Positions 17,082 through 23,945 of a stretch of 31,722 nt of DNA are shown one piece after another (positions within the stretch are counted from its first letter, which is position 1; every line of letters begins with the position of its first letter). The notes beneath the pieces are model-generated. The model saw only the letters and a list, made by a program, of their open reading frames with translations, made no database searches and was not told where the DNA came from. Source of the DNA: DATLAN01 sp035527455 (GTDB lineage: Bacteria; Planctomycetota; Planctomycetia; Pirellulales; Thermoguttaceae); the NCBI GenBank assembly GCA_035527455.1, contig DATLAN010000070.1, positions 1 through 31,722 on the forward strand, read 5' to 3'. The translations under genes and the position numbers were made by a program.

Positions 17082-19013
17082 TTACTCGAACAGGTCGAAT
17101 GCTACGATCGTCGGCAGTTGTCCACTGGTTTCGGTGATCAGCAGACGCACGCGTTGAGCGGTGACGGGTTTCGCCAGGTGGACCGCGAGGTTGTCGATGG
17201 TGCCGGTATCGCGGTAAAAGGGCGTCCACTCGTTCCCGTCGCGGTATTGAAGCTCATAGGCGCGAACCTTGCCGAACAACTCCGTGATTCCGACCTCGTT
17301 GAACGTCTCCGGATTGCCCAGGTCCACTTCGATCCACGGCTGTTCGTCGCCCTCCCCGGGCATCCAGAATCGCCAGAAATGGCCGCGATGGTTCGTGCCG
17401 ATCAGGTTTGTGAGTCCTTCTATTTCCTCTTTCGAGTAGCTCCGCCTCCTCGACTTATCGATACTGACTCCGTTGTCGTCGCTCTCTTCGCCGAAATGCT
17501 TGGTGAATTCGCCCGTTTCGAAACTGTAGTAGACGACGGTTTCCGGTGCGCCGCGTTTGCTGCGCGGATTGACGCTGCTGGAGGCCGTCACCTTGGCGTC
17601 GGTCGTCAGCGTGGCGCCTCGCATGGTTTCGATCGGTTCGATCTCCATCGTGTCTTTGTCGAGCGTCAGGGCGAAGATCGTGTCGACGCGATCGTGATCT
17701 TTCGGGTCCAGGCGGATTTCCAGCCCGGCTTCGGTCTGCTCGAACGTTGGAGTTCCGCCGGTAAGGCTCGTGCACGAGATGACCTTGGCCGGCAGGGCAG
17801 GCAACTTCAGTACGCCGATCGGCCATCGCTGGGTCACGTGCAGGTAGACCGTGTTGCCCCGGCGCGTCGAACCGCCCCAGCGGCCCGGCTTGTATGGGCC
17901 GCCCCGCGTCTTGTAGATGCTTTGCCCATACTTCTGCAAGAACCGGCCCATGCCGAGATAGTCCGCCTTTACCTCCGGGTGGATGGAGCCGTCCGGCGCG
18001 GGCCCGTAGTTCAACAGCAGGTTGCCGTCGCCGACGGCGCAGCCGATCAGCATCTGAAGGCAATCGGGCAACGACTTGACGTCCTTGCCGCCATTCCAGA
18101 TCCAGGAGCTGCCGTGGATGACCGCGCAGGTCTCCCACGGACGGTCCATGTCGAAACTCCCCAACCGCTGCTCCGGAGAGCCGAACGAGATACCAAACGG
18201 TACCTTGCCGACCCGCCCGTTCGTAAGACATCCCGGGTGAATCCGGTTCATCATCTTGAAAAGGCGAACGTTATCGGTCCTGATCATGCCGCCGTCCCAC
18301 CAGATGCCTTCGATCGGCCCGTACTTCGTCATCAGTTCTTCGATCTGGTTGCAGAAGTAGTCGTCGTACGGCCCGGGATTGGCGACGTCATAACGCGCGT
18401 CGTGCACGTCGACCTTCGAGTAGTACCAGAGGACTCGGATACCGCGTTTGTGGCAGGCGTCGGACAACTCCTTGCAGATGTCTCGCTTCGACGGCGTGCT
18501 CATCATGTCGTAGTCCGTGTAGGCGCTATCCCACATGCAAAAACCGTCATGGTGCTTCGTCGTAAAGACGACGTAGCCGGCTCCGGCGTCGACGGCCATC
18601 TGGGCCACCTCGTCGGCGTCGAACTTCACCGGGTCGAAGATGCGGTACAGGTTGTTGTAGATCGCAGGCGGCGTGCCCCCCGAACCTTGATACTTCTTGT
18701 ACCCTCCGTTGAAGATCTCTTCCGGCACTTCGTCCGGGTCCTTGACGTCGGCCATGTATCCCAGTTCGCCCCATGCGGGTCGATCCGCAGGCGGCTTGTT
18801 CCAACTCAGCGAGTTCTTTTGCACCAGCGCGCCGGGGCCCCAGTGGATGAATATCCCGAACCGCGCGTCGCGCCACCACTGGTAATCGGCTTCCGTAGCA
18901 CCGCGTTCGGCCGCGTCCTGTTGCCCGTGCGAGGCCGACACGGCAACAAGAGCTAAGGCCAATGTCACGAAGACAACCACGAGTACTCTCAACATGTTCC
19001 GCGCTCTCTTCAT
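17082..19013 (-). CDS. GH29 alpha-L-fucosidase with discoidin-like C-terminal domain, secreted (first GH29)
   Basis: 643 aa. Signal peptide MKRARNMLRVLVVVFVTLAL plus ALVAVSASHG. The GH29 catalytic core at ~45-400 shows RFGIFIHWGPGAL (51-63), TTKHHDGFCMWDSAYTDYD (151-169), and GIWWDGG with nucleophile D240. A short beta domain precedes a discoidin/F5-8-type domain at ~500-643 (QPWIEVDLGNPETFNEVGI, AQRVRLLI). It is clearly paralogous to the second GH29 gene, including the same RDICKEL-x(3-4)-CH stretch. It is probably first in the operon. The sequence just upstream of its ATG is a sulfatase relic, and the ribosome binding site is poor (AGGA only 2 nt from the ATG), so its expression signals may have been acquired by rearrangement. 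Confidence 0.94.
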   Translation of the reverse strand: MKRARNMLRVLVVVFVTLALALVAVSASHGQQDAAERGATEADYQWWRDARFGIFIHWGPGALVQKNSLSWNKPPADRPAWGELGYMADVKDPDEVPEEIFNGGYKKYQGSGGTPPAIYNNLYRIFDPVKFDADEVAQMAVDAGAGYVVFTTKHHDGFCMWDSAYTDYDMMSTPSKRDICKELSDACHKRGIRVLWYYSKVDVHDARYDVANPGPYDDYFCNQIEELMTKYGPIEGIWWDGGMIRTDNVRLFKMMNRIHPGCLTNGRVGKVPFGISFGSPEQRLGSFDMDRPWETCAVIHGSSWIWNGGKDVKSLPDCLQMLIGCAVGDGNLLLNYGPAPDGSIHPEVKADYLGMGRFLQKYGQSIYKTRGGPYKPGRWGGSTRRGNTVYLHVTQRWPIGVLKLPALPAKVISCTSLTGGTPTFEQTEAGLEIRLDPKDHDRVDTIFALTLDKDTMEIEPIETMRGATLTTDAKVTASSSVNPRSKRGAPETVVYYSFETGEFTKHFGEESDDNGVSIDKSRRRSYSKEEIEGLTNLIGTNHRGHFWRFWMPGEGDEQPWIEVDLGNPETFNEVGITELFGKVRAYELQYRDGNEWTPFYRDTGTIDNLAVHLAKPVTAQRVRLLITETSGQLPTIVAFDLFE

Positions 19014-19017
19014 AGTC

Positions 19018-19137
19018 CTGCTTGCCTTTCACGTGGTATTGGATCATCTTGTAACGGTCGTCTCGCAGGGCGCGTTGCACGCCCATGTAGCCGAAGTAGA
19101 ACGAATCGCGAACCGACGTTTCGGGATCGGCAAACAC
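19018..19137 (-). pseudogene. C-terminal sulfatase fragment (relic)
   Basis: The frame reads FADPETSVRDSFYFGYM followed by VQRALRDDRYKMIQYHVKG. This matches the region near the C-terminus of many S1 sulfatases (R-D-S-x-x-x-x-Y ... Q-R-A-x-R-D-x-R-x-K-x-I-x-Y). It lacks everything upstream, including the CxPSR site. It breaks off after GKQ, where relatives continue with a QLFDL-type motif, and runs straight into the start of the first GH29 gene. It is therefore a truncated remnant of a second sulfatase. Confidence 0.65.
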
Positions 19138-19272
19138 CCGGTCCTGGCACTTGGCGATCTGCCGAACGACTTGTTCCTCGTGTTCTTCGGACAACGCGCG
19201 CCACCCTCCCGGGTTGGACCCTCCCAGATCGATTCTCGCGGTCTTACCGATTCTTGACCACCACTCCATCAC
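19138..19272 (-). pseudogene. Possible IS630-like transposase fragment joined to the sulfatase relic
   Basis: In the same frame, upstream of the sulfatase fragment, the text WWSRIGKTAR...GGWRALSEEHEEQVVRQIAKC resembles the N-terminal part of IS630-family transposases, where a WxxxY..GGWxAL-like helix-turn-helix is followed by RALtpEQExxIxxLI. Only about 45 residues are visible and no DDE catalytic region follows. This would be an insertion or deletion scar. The assignment rests on a short motif and is tentative. Confidence 0.35.
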
Positions 19273-19717
19273 CTAGATACCGGAAGAAGCAAGAACATCA
19301 CGCCAAAACGTAATGAATCACGGCAAGGTCATTCTACTTCCGGAGCACTCCTCTGCATAACATTTGTTACTGTACGCGGTTGTGTCGCCATCCACTCCCC
19401 TGGAATGTCCGGCAAGCCGGCTCCGGCCATCACTCTGGCTTGACGTTGATTCACGTGCCGAAATGCGTTCATTTGGGTTCCCAGTCAGCACTCCCCCTTC
19501 GTGCAGGTGGTCCATCACGCCGACGCAGGCCAACCGCCTGCCCCACGGCGCGGGGGGTCGCGCACACCTGAAGTTCTTGATTGCCAAAACACTGCGGCGG
19601 TCCGACACACCTGGTGTACGAGTTATTCTAATTCGCGGGGTCGCCGAAATCTCGCAGGGAGCGTCGTCACTTCGACTACTGACGCGGCGCTCGTCGACCA
19701 CGTCTTCGTGCACGCGG
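19273..19717. other. Region upstream of the GH29 operon, no intact gene
   Basis: About 445 nt without a convincing gene. It holds a 7-nt inverted repeat, CCGGAAG at 19280-19286 and CTTCCGG at 19337-19343, separated by 50 nt. The minus-strand reading is open but of poor composition. The operon promoter may lie here or within the relics. Confidence 0.4.
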
Positions 19718-19801
19718 TCAGCCGGCCTCAACCCATTGGCGAAGTTCGCCCGGTCGCCAGAAGATGGAGCGGCCAATCTGGATGGGTACCGGGACGAACC
19801 C
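19718..19801 (-). pseudogene. Relic of an AlpA/excisionase-like HTH DNA-binding protein
   Basis: The minus strand reads FVPVPIQIGRSIFWRPGELR followed by QWVEAG and a TGA. This is the C-terminal signature of the small helix-turn-helix proteins (AlpA/excisionase or MerR-like) that accompany integrases: P-x-P-x-x-I/F-G-R-S-x-x-W-R-x-x-E-L-x-x-W-x-x-A-G-C-P. The TGA falls exactly where relatives have the Cys codon (TGC), and the next codon is Pro, so a single base change appears to have truncated it. The N-terminal helices are not found in any frame upstream. Confidence 0.5.
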
Positions 19802-20075
19802 GGCCGTTGACGAGGCGGTGGCCGAACACCCGGAATTCTTCGCGGGTTGGACCGAGGCCGACTTCGACGAACTATACAGCCGGGTCGGCACGGGTGGTGG
19901 TCTGACCGTGGAAGGCGCCCTGGAAGCCGCCCGATGGATGAACCGCAAGCGGGAACTGCACGAGAAGCTTGACGTGCTGCTGGAAAGCGGGCTGGGGGAG
20001 TTGGTGGCGGGGATGGTGGAGTTGGCGGTTCGGGGAGTTTGTGAGCGGGGAACAGGATCGGCGGCACAACACTGA
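19764..20075 (+). CDS. Small hypothetical protein, 103 aa (possibly a remnant)
   Basis: I do not recognise this protein. From about residue 20 the sequence is protein-like and acidic-helical: HPEFFAGWTEADFDELYSRV, then EGALEAARWMNRKRELHEKL and LGELVAGMVELAVRGV. GC-rich third positions support coding on the plus strand. The first 12 codons lie antisense to the AlpA-like relic, so the real gene may have started elsewhere and been cut at about position 19802. It faces the opposite way to its neighbours and has no good ribosome binding site. Confidence 0.4.
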   Translation: MERPIWMGTGTNPAVDEAVAEHPEFFAGWTEADFDELYSRVGTGGGLTVEGALEAARWMNRKRELHEKLDVLLESGLGELVAGMVELAVRGVCERGTGSAAQH

Positions 20076-20236
20076 AGGCCCCGGTCGCACCAGAGGTCAA
20101 TGGGTCAGCCGGATCCTCTCGGCATCGCACGCAAGGCGGGCATACGACATTGGAGGAGGAGCCGGGAGTCCGACAATACGGTCGTTTGATGGGACTCCCC
20201 GACGTCATGTGCAGTCAGCCAGACTACCGGCATCGC

Positions 20237-21988
20237 TTATTCCTTCGGCTTGTCGACTTCCGTTGGCTCACGATAATTGATTCCCGCGGCATCGAGGCGT
20301 TTGAATTGCGTCTGCAGGCGCTGGAAAAATTCGGCGTAGTCGCGGCCCCGGTCGGGTTCGGGCGACCAGGCAATCTCGCACAGGGCGCACGCGCGGGGGT
20401 AGGTCTGGTAAAGGATATGAGGGAAGCTCTTCATCCTCTCGCCCCACAGGTTGGCCTGGACACCAAGGACCAGCTTCGGATTGATCTGTTTGATATGGTC
20501 AGGCAGCGGCTGCAGCTCATAGGCCCGACTGAGCGTGATCACCGAACCGCCAAAGCCCTGCGGCTCGTTTTCTTTCTCGGGCGACTGCCAGTAGTCAAAG
20601 TAGCAATGGGCCGTCGGTGTCATCACCAGGAACTGTCCGTTGTCGGCGGCCTTGCGGACCAGTTCGTCGGACCGGCCGCTGCGCCAGTACATGCCGATAG
20701 CGCCGGGCTTGGCCCCACTTTCGAGAATTTCGTCCCAGCCGACGAGCGTGCGGCCCTTCTTCTGCAGGTAGTCCGACATCCGGCTGACAAAATAGCCGTG
20801 GAGTTCGGTCACACTTTCCAGCCCCTCGTCCTTCATCCGCTTCCGGCAGTCGGCGCATTTCGTCCAGTTTCGCTTTCCGCATTCATCGGCACCGATGTGG
20901 ATGTACTGGCCGGGAAAGATTTCCAGCATCTCATCGAGGATGTTTTGCAGGATCTCGTACGTCTCTTCCTGGCCGGGACATATTTCGCCGCCGCCGGTCC
21001 GCTTCGAATCGACGGTGCAGCCGCATTCGGGACAACCGCGCAGAAGGCCACCACAATGACCGGGCATCTCGAATTCCGGCACGATATCGACGAAACGCTT
21101 CTTGGCAAAGGCGACCAGGGATTTGAGTTCGTCCTGCGTGTAATAATGCCGGGCCAGGTTGTGATAGGTCTGGTTCTTTTCGCGCTCTGGGTCGGCCGCG
21201 TTGCGTGCCTTCTCCGGGGTCAGATTTGGGTACCGCCTCACCTCGACCGTCCAGTTCTGGTGATCCGTGAAGTGGATCTGCAGCTTATTCAGCTTGTGAA
21301 TCGCCAGGTAATCGACGTACTGCTTCAGTTCGTCGATCGTCCAGTAATGCCGAGCCGGATCGATCAACAGTCCCCGCCATGCGAACCGAGGCTTGTCTCG
21401 GACGGTCACACAGGGAACGACCAGTCTTTCGACCGGCGCTGCCTTGGAGACATTCGGCTCGTCGGCTGGCCGTGGCGGAGGAACCGTCTGTTTGCCGCCC
21501 AGCTTTCCTTCGACCATCGCCGGCGCCCGAAACGCCTCAGGCGGGGCGAGCTGCAAGAGCGTTATCCCGCCGTAAAACGCGCCGGCTGCCTGCGGGGCCC
21601 GAATCACAACGCCCTTGCCTGTGACCGTGAGCAAATAACCTTCATCGCCCAGCTCCGGGTCCGCTCCGGCGGTCGTCATCAGGATTGCCCCGGACACCGC
21701 ATCGACCGCGTCGGTCGGCGCGGCCGTCACTTGCTCTCCAAAAGCCAGCGACAGACGGCTTGCCAGGTAGTCGGCCGCACTGGCCAGACGTGTGTCGCTC
21801 TTGGTATAGAGGACCTTCGTCCCGGGCGTGATCGCAGACTGGCCCCACTCAGTCTTCATCTTGGCCGGCTGCGGAATCAACGCTGGCCTATCAGCGGCAA
21901 GCGATGCACAACAGGCCACCACAGCGGTCACATAGCCCAGCAAAACGAAAACAATCGTGTAGCGAAGTGAGCGGCTACGGGTGATCAT
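20237..21988 (-). CDS. GH20 beta-N-acetylhexosaminidase, exported
   Basis: 583 aa from the ATG at 21988, with AAGGA 7 nt upstream; the in-frame start at 22048 would put 20 extra residues before the signal. The N-terminus has a long hydrophobic segment (YTIVFVLLGYVTAVVACC); VVAC could be a lipobox, so it may be a lipoprotein. Numbering from 21988: a GH20b-like alpha/beta domain at ~35-190 (ALIPQPAKM, GYLLTVTGKGVVIRA, GAFYGGITLLQL), then the catalytic barrel with RGLLIDPARHYW, IHFTDHQNW, EFEMPGHCGG and HIGADE (D368-E369, the substrate-assisted Asp-Glu pair). Paired cysteines (RGCPECGCT, KCADC) suggest a small metal- or disulfide-stabilised insert. It would release terminal GlcNAc/GalNAc and probably acts with the fucosidases, although 1.2 kb of relics lies between them. 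Confidence 0.93.
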   Translation of the reverse strand: MITRSRSLRYTIVFVLLGYVTAVVACCASLAADRPALIPQPAKMKTEWGQSAITPGTKVLYTKSDTRLASAADYLASRLSLAFGEQVTAAPTDAVDAVSGAILMTTAGADPELGDEGYLLTVTGKGVVIRAPQAAGAFYGGITLLQLAPPEAFRAPAMVEGKLGGKQTVPPPRPADEPNVSKAAPVERLVVPCVTVRDKPRFAWRGLLIDPARHYWTIDELKQYVDYLAIHKLNKLQIHFTDHQNWTVEVRRYPNLTPEKARNAADPEREKNQTYHNLARHYYTQDELKSLVAFAKKRFVDIVPEFEMPGHCGGLLRGCPECGCTVDSKRTGGGEICPGQEETYEILQNILDEMLEIFPGQYIHIGADECGKRNWTKCADCRKRMKDEGLESVTELHGYFVSRMSDYLQKKGRTLVGWDEILESGAKPGAIGMYWRSGRSDELVRKAADNGQFLVMTPTAHCYFDYWQSPEKENEPQGFGGSVITLSRAYELQPLPDHIKQINPKLVLGVQANLWGERMKSFPHILYQTYPRACALCEIAWSPEPDRGRDYAEFFQRLQTQFKRLDAAGINYREPTEVDKPKE

Positions 21989-22820
21989 GACAGTGTCCTT
22001 GAACAAGCGGGTAATGGTGCGGGTAGGTGTTCGCGGGCTGGGCCGCATCGTGGGGCCTTCAGCAGGGGTATACGCGTGCTAGTTTACCACCATTAGAACA
22101 CAAATCGAAGGTGCCGGTTCAAGCCTACTTGGCCGTGGCGTAGCTCCTCACGTTACCTAACAGCACCGTTCCCGTCAGTTCAGCGAGTTGCCGCCGGGTG
22201 TCAAGAATCGTTGGGTTCTCAACGCATCCGAGCAACCCCAGCACGACGGTTTTCTGCGACGGCGTCAATCGCCCGGATTTCTCCACCCGATTGAGGGAGG
22301 CTGGCGGTCACCGCCGAGTGTTCCAAAACCGGTGGTTTTCTGCGCCGACTCAGAAACATGGCTGTTCCGACGGCTTTACGGGACACCTGGGGCAACCGCA
22401 CGAGGGAGATAGGTGAATTCTCGCGAAAGCGCGGCGGTGTGTCGCACCTCCGACTCCAGACGCGAGTGGCCAACGTGCGTCGGTGTGCGCCACCGACGCG
22501 CCTTGCGGCAGGGAGCGAAATTGGGTCGGCGTGTCGGACCTCAGCGCGCAAGGAGTCGCTGCGGTGGCAATGCACCCCCCGCCTGATGAAGAGGCTTAGA
22601 TCTTGAGTTTTTTCGCGGGAGATTAGGACATGCCAGTCTGGGACTACCCTTCCGCAGCCATAGTGTAACCACGGCGACCGAATGGACCTGTGGCGCCATT
22701 GGAATCTTTTCTGCAGCGGTTTCCATCCCACAAAAACGCAATCTGCAGGGAGCACCCCGTTGTCACACGCTGAAACGGTGGGAAATTCTCGCTCCTCATT
22801 CGTATCTAATGGTGCTTAGA

Positions 22821-22840
22821 TTTGGTTGAGTTTGGTTGAG
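22821..22840 (+). repeat. Perfect tandem repeat, 2 x 10 bp
   Basis: TTTGGTTGAG is repeated head to tail, ending 36 nt before the ATG at 22877. Its position upstream of the first gene of the cluster fits an operator or an ECF promoter element, but with only two copies chance cannot be excluded. Confidence 0.35.
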
Positions 22841-22860
22841 CAGGCAACATCCATGGAATT

Positions 22861-22867
22861 TGAGAGA
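22861..22867 (+). promoter_or_regulatory. Ribosome binding site deciding the start at 22877
   Basis: AGAGAGG-type Shine-Dalgarno sequence within 22861-22868, about 7-8 nt before the ATG at 22877. It argues against the earlier in-frame TTG (22826) and ATG (22853). Confidence 0.6.
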
Positions 22868-22876
22868 GGTACTGCG

Positions 22877-23182
22877 ATGTTCCTCATGATTCACGCCAAG
22901 GCTGCCACACGCATCGGCGTTGTGGGTGCGTCAATCGAATCAAAGAACCTGTTCGAGATCGCCGCCCAACAGGCTGCGGCCACGACGGGCGCAAGGATCA
23001 AGCTAATCTGGCTCGCAGGCGCACATTCGAATCATGTTGACGGTAGGATTCTGGTCGCGGACAGCTCTGCTGTCTCCGGTCGTAGCAAGGTCGAGGCAAG
23101 AGTCCGGCTAGAAGGCAGGAGCAGAGCAGACCTTCCGGCAATCCGAGATGCCCTCGTCGACGTCATTCAGAGGCTCTCCTGA
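22877..23182 (+). CDS. Small protein, possibly HPr-like fold without the active histidine, 101 aa
   Basis: First gene of the right-hand cluster. I see no confident family. The start is set by a strong Shine-Dalgarno. The order strand-helix-strand-strand-strand-helix can be read off: RIGVV (12-16), helix LFEIAAQQAAATTG (25-38), ARIKLIWL (39-46), VDGRILV (54-60), KVEARVRLEG (71-80), helix LPAIRDALVDVIQRL (86-100). The size and pattern, including a VDGR-I-L and then a strand ending in EG before the last helix, resemble the PTS phosphocarrier HPr. The GLHARP phospho-His motif is replaced by ASIESKNLF, so it could not act as a phosphocarrier; a binding or sensor role is more likely. The sigma factor frame opens directly after its stop, so the genes are probably coupled. 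Confidence 0.7.
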   Translation: MFLMIHAKAATRIGVVGASIESKNLFEIAAQQAAATTGARIKLIWLAGAHSNHVDGRILVADSSAVSGRSKVEARVRLEGRSRADLPAIRDALVDVIQRLS

Positions 23183-23225
23183 GTGCCTGTGTGCCAGATC
23201 TCCGATGTTTTTTCCAATCTAAGTC

Positions 23226-23229
23226 GGAG
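23226..23229 (+). promoter_or_regulatory. Ribosome binding site favouring the sigma factor start at 23237
   Basis: GGAG lies 7 nt before the ATG at 23237. Competing starts are the GTG at 23183, directly after the previous stop, and the ATG at 23282. Confidence 0.5.
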
Positions 23230-23236
23230 TGGACGC

Positions 23237-23929
23237 ATGCCTTGTGCTACCGAGTACCTTTGGTCGTTAGAATATGATAAGATGGCGCGTAAGCGTTTGA
23301 AACTCGAATTCGGCCCCGTGGCTTCGATGGCCGCGGCCGGTGAATACTGCTCGTTTGAGTTGGACGGCCCGACACTCGCGGAGGTAACCGAGAAAGTGGA
23401 GGCCCAAGAGAGAGGCGCTGAGCACGTTGACCAGCGACGACAGTTGCAGATGCAGTTCAGCGACGGATCTGCGGATGCCCTGGCGGAGTTGATGGAGCTG
23501 TACGGGGAAGCCCTGCTTTCGATCGCGCGCAGGCTTGTTGGAGAGACTCTCACAGATGATCTCTTGCAGGATCTCTTTCTCCGGCTGCAGGCGGAGGCCG
23601 GACGCTATGATCCCAATCGAAACTGGTTCTCGTGGGCACGTTTCATTCTCAAGAACCTCGGAATTGATGTTCTTCGACGCGAGGCCCGATTCAGTTCCCT
23701 GTCCGACGCTGCTCAAGTGCCTGATCTCGATCATGAACGCACAGATGTGATTGAAGTTCACGACGCACTGAATCAGCTCGACGCGCATGCACGCAAAGTG
23801 CTGGAACTTCGATTCTACGGCAAGAGGACACTCGAGGAGATCGCTACAACACTCGGAGTATCTAAGTCGACTGCAAAACGCTACGTCGACGACGCGCTGT
23901 GGGAACTACGCCGTTTTCTCGTACTATAG
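23237..23929 (+). CDS. ECF-type sigma-70 family RNA polymerase sigma factor
   Basis: About 230 aa from the ATG at 23237. Region 2 covers ~74-150: AELMELYGEALLSIARRLVG, DDLLQDLFLRL (region 2.2), WARFILKNLGIDVLRREAR (2.3-2.4). Region 4 is at ~178-230 with the helix-turn-helix TLEEIATTLGVSKSTAKRYV (about 198-217). An unrecognised ~60-residue N-terminal extension precedes region 2. The acidic DAED-like motif of region 2.2 reads L105-T106-D107-D108, with the first Asp replaced and a Thr present. In kinase-linked ECF factors such as EcfP, a Thr in this region is phosphorylated to activate the factor. A kinase domain is encoded two genes downstream, so the same control is plausible here but unproven. 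No anti-sigma gene is nearby. Confidence 0.92.
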   Translation: MPCATEYLWSLEYDKMARKRLKLEFGPVASMAAAGEYCSFELDGPTLAEVTEKVEAQERGAEHVDQRRQLQMQFSDGSADALAELMELYGEALLSIARRLVGETLTDDLLQDLFLRLQAEAGRYDPNRNWFSWARFILKNLGIDVLRREARFSSLSDAAQVPDLDHERTDVIEVHDALNQLDAHARKVLELRFYGKRTLEEIATTLGVSKSTAKRYVDDALWELRRFLVL

Positions 23930-23945
23930 TAGCCAAGAGCAAGTC

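Larger units (their letters stand above)
21989..22876. other. Divergent 0.9 kb gap between the glycan locus and the right-hand cluster
   Basis: No convincing gene on either strand. A 178-codon minus frame (22755-22219) and several plus frames have Arg/Pro-rich, non-protein-like composition. Visible structure: GGTTTTCTGCG occurs twice (22249-22259 and 22334-22344), a CGTTG...CAACG hairpin lies near 22208-22223, and TTTGGTTGAG occurs as a perfect tandem pair at 22821-22840 just before the right-hand cluster. Promoters for both divergent units should lie here, but no -35/-10 pair stands out. Confidence 0.45.

Noticed and set aside
17118..18956. Plus-strand open frame of 612 codons opposite the first GH29 gene
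   Set aside because: Antisense shadow typical of GC-rich coding sequence; no domain, no ribosome binding site.
19318..20208. Minus-strand open frame of 296 codons across the relic region
   Set aside because: Pro/Arg-rich low-complexity translation; the HTH-like signature lies in a different frame and the coding-like signal at 19.8-20.07 kb is on the plus strand.
20150..21970. Plus-strand open frame of 606 codons opposite the GH20 gene
   Set aside because: Antisense to a GH20 gene with complete catalytic motifs; the translation is Arg/Gln/Leu-rich and featureless.
22219..22755. Minus-strand open frame of 178 codons in the divergent gap
   Set aside because: Arg/Pro/Ser-rich translation without motifs, no Shine-Dalgarno, and no similarity I recognise.
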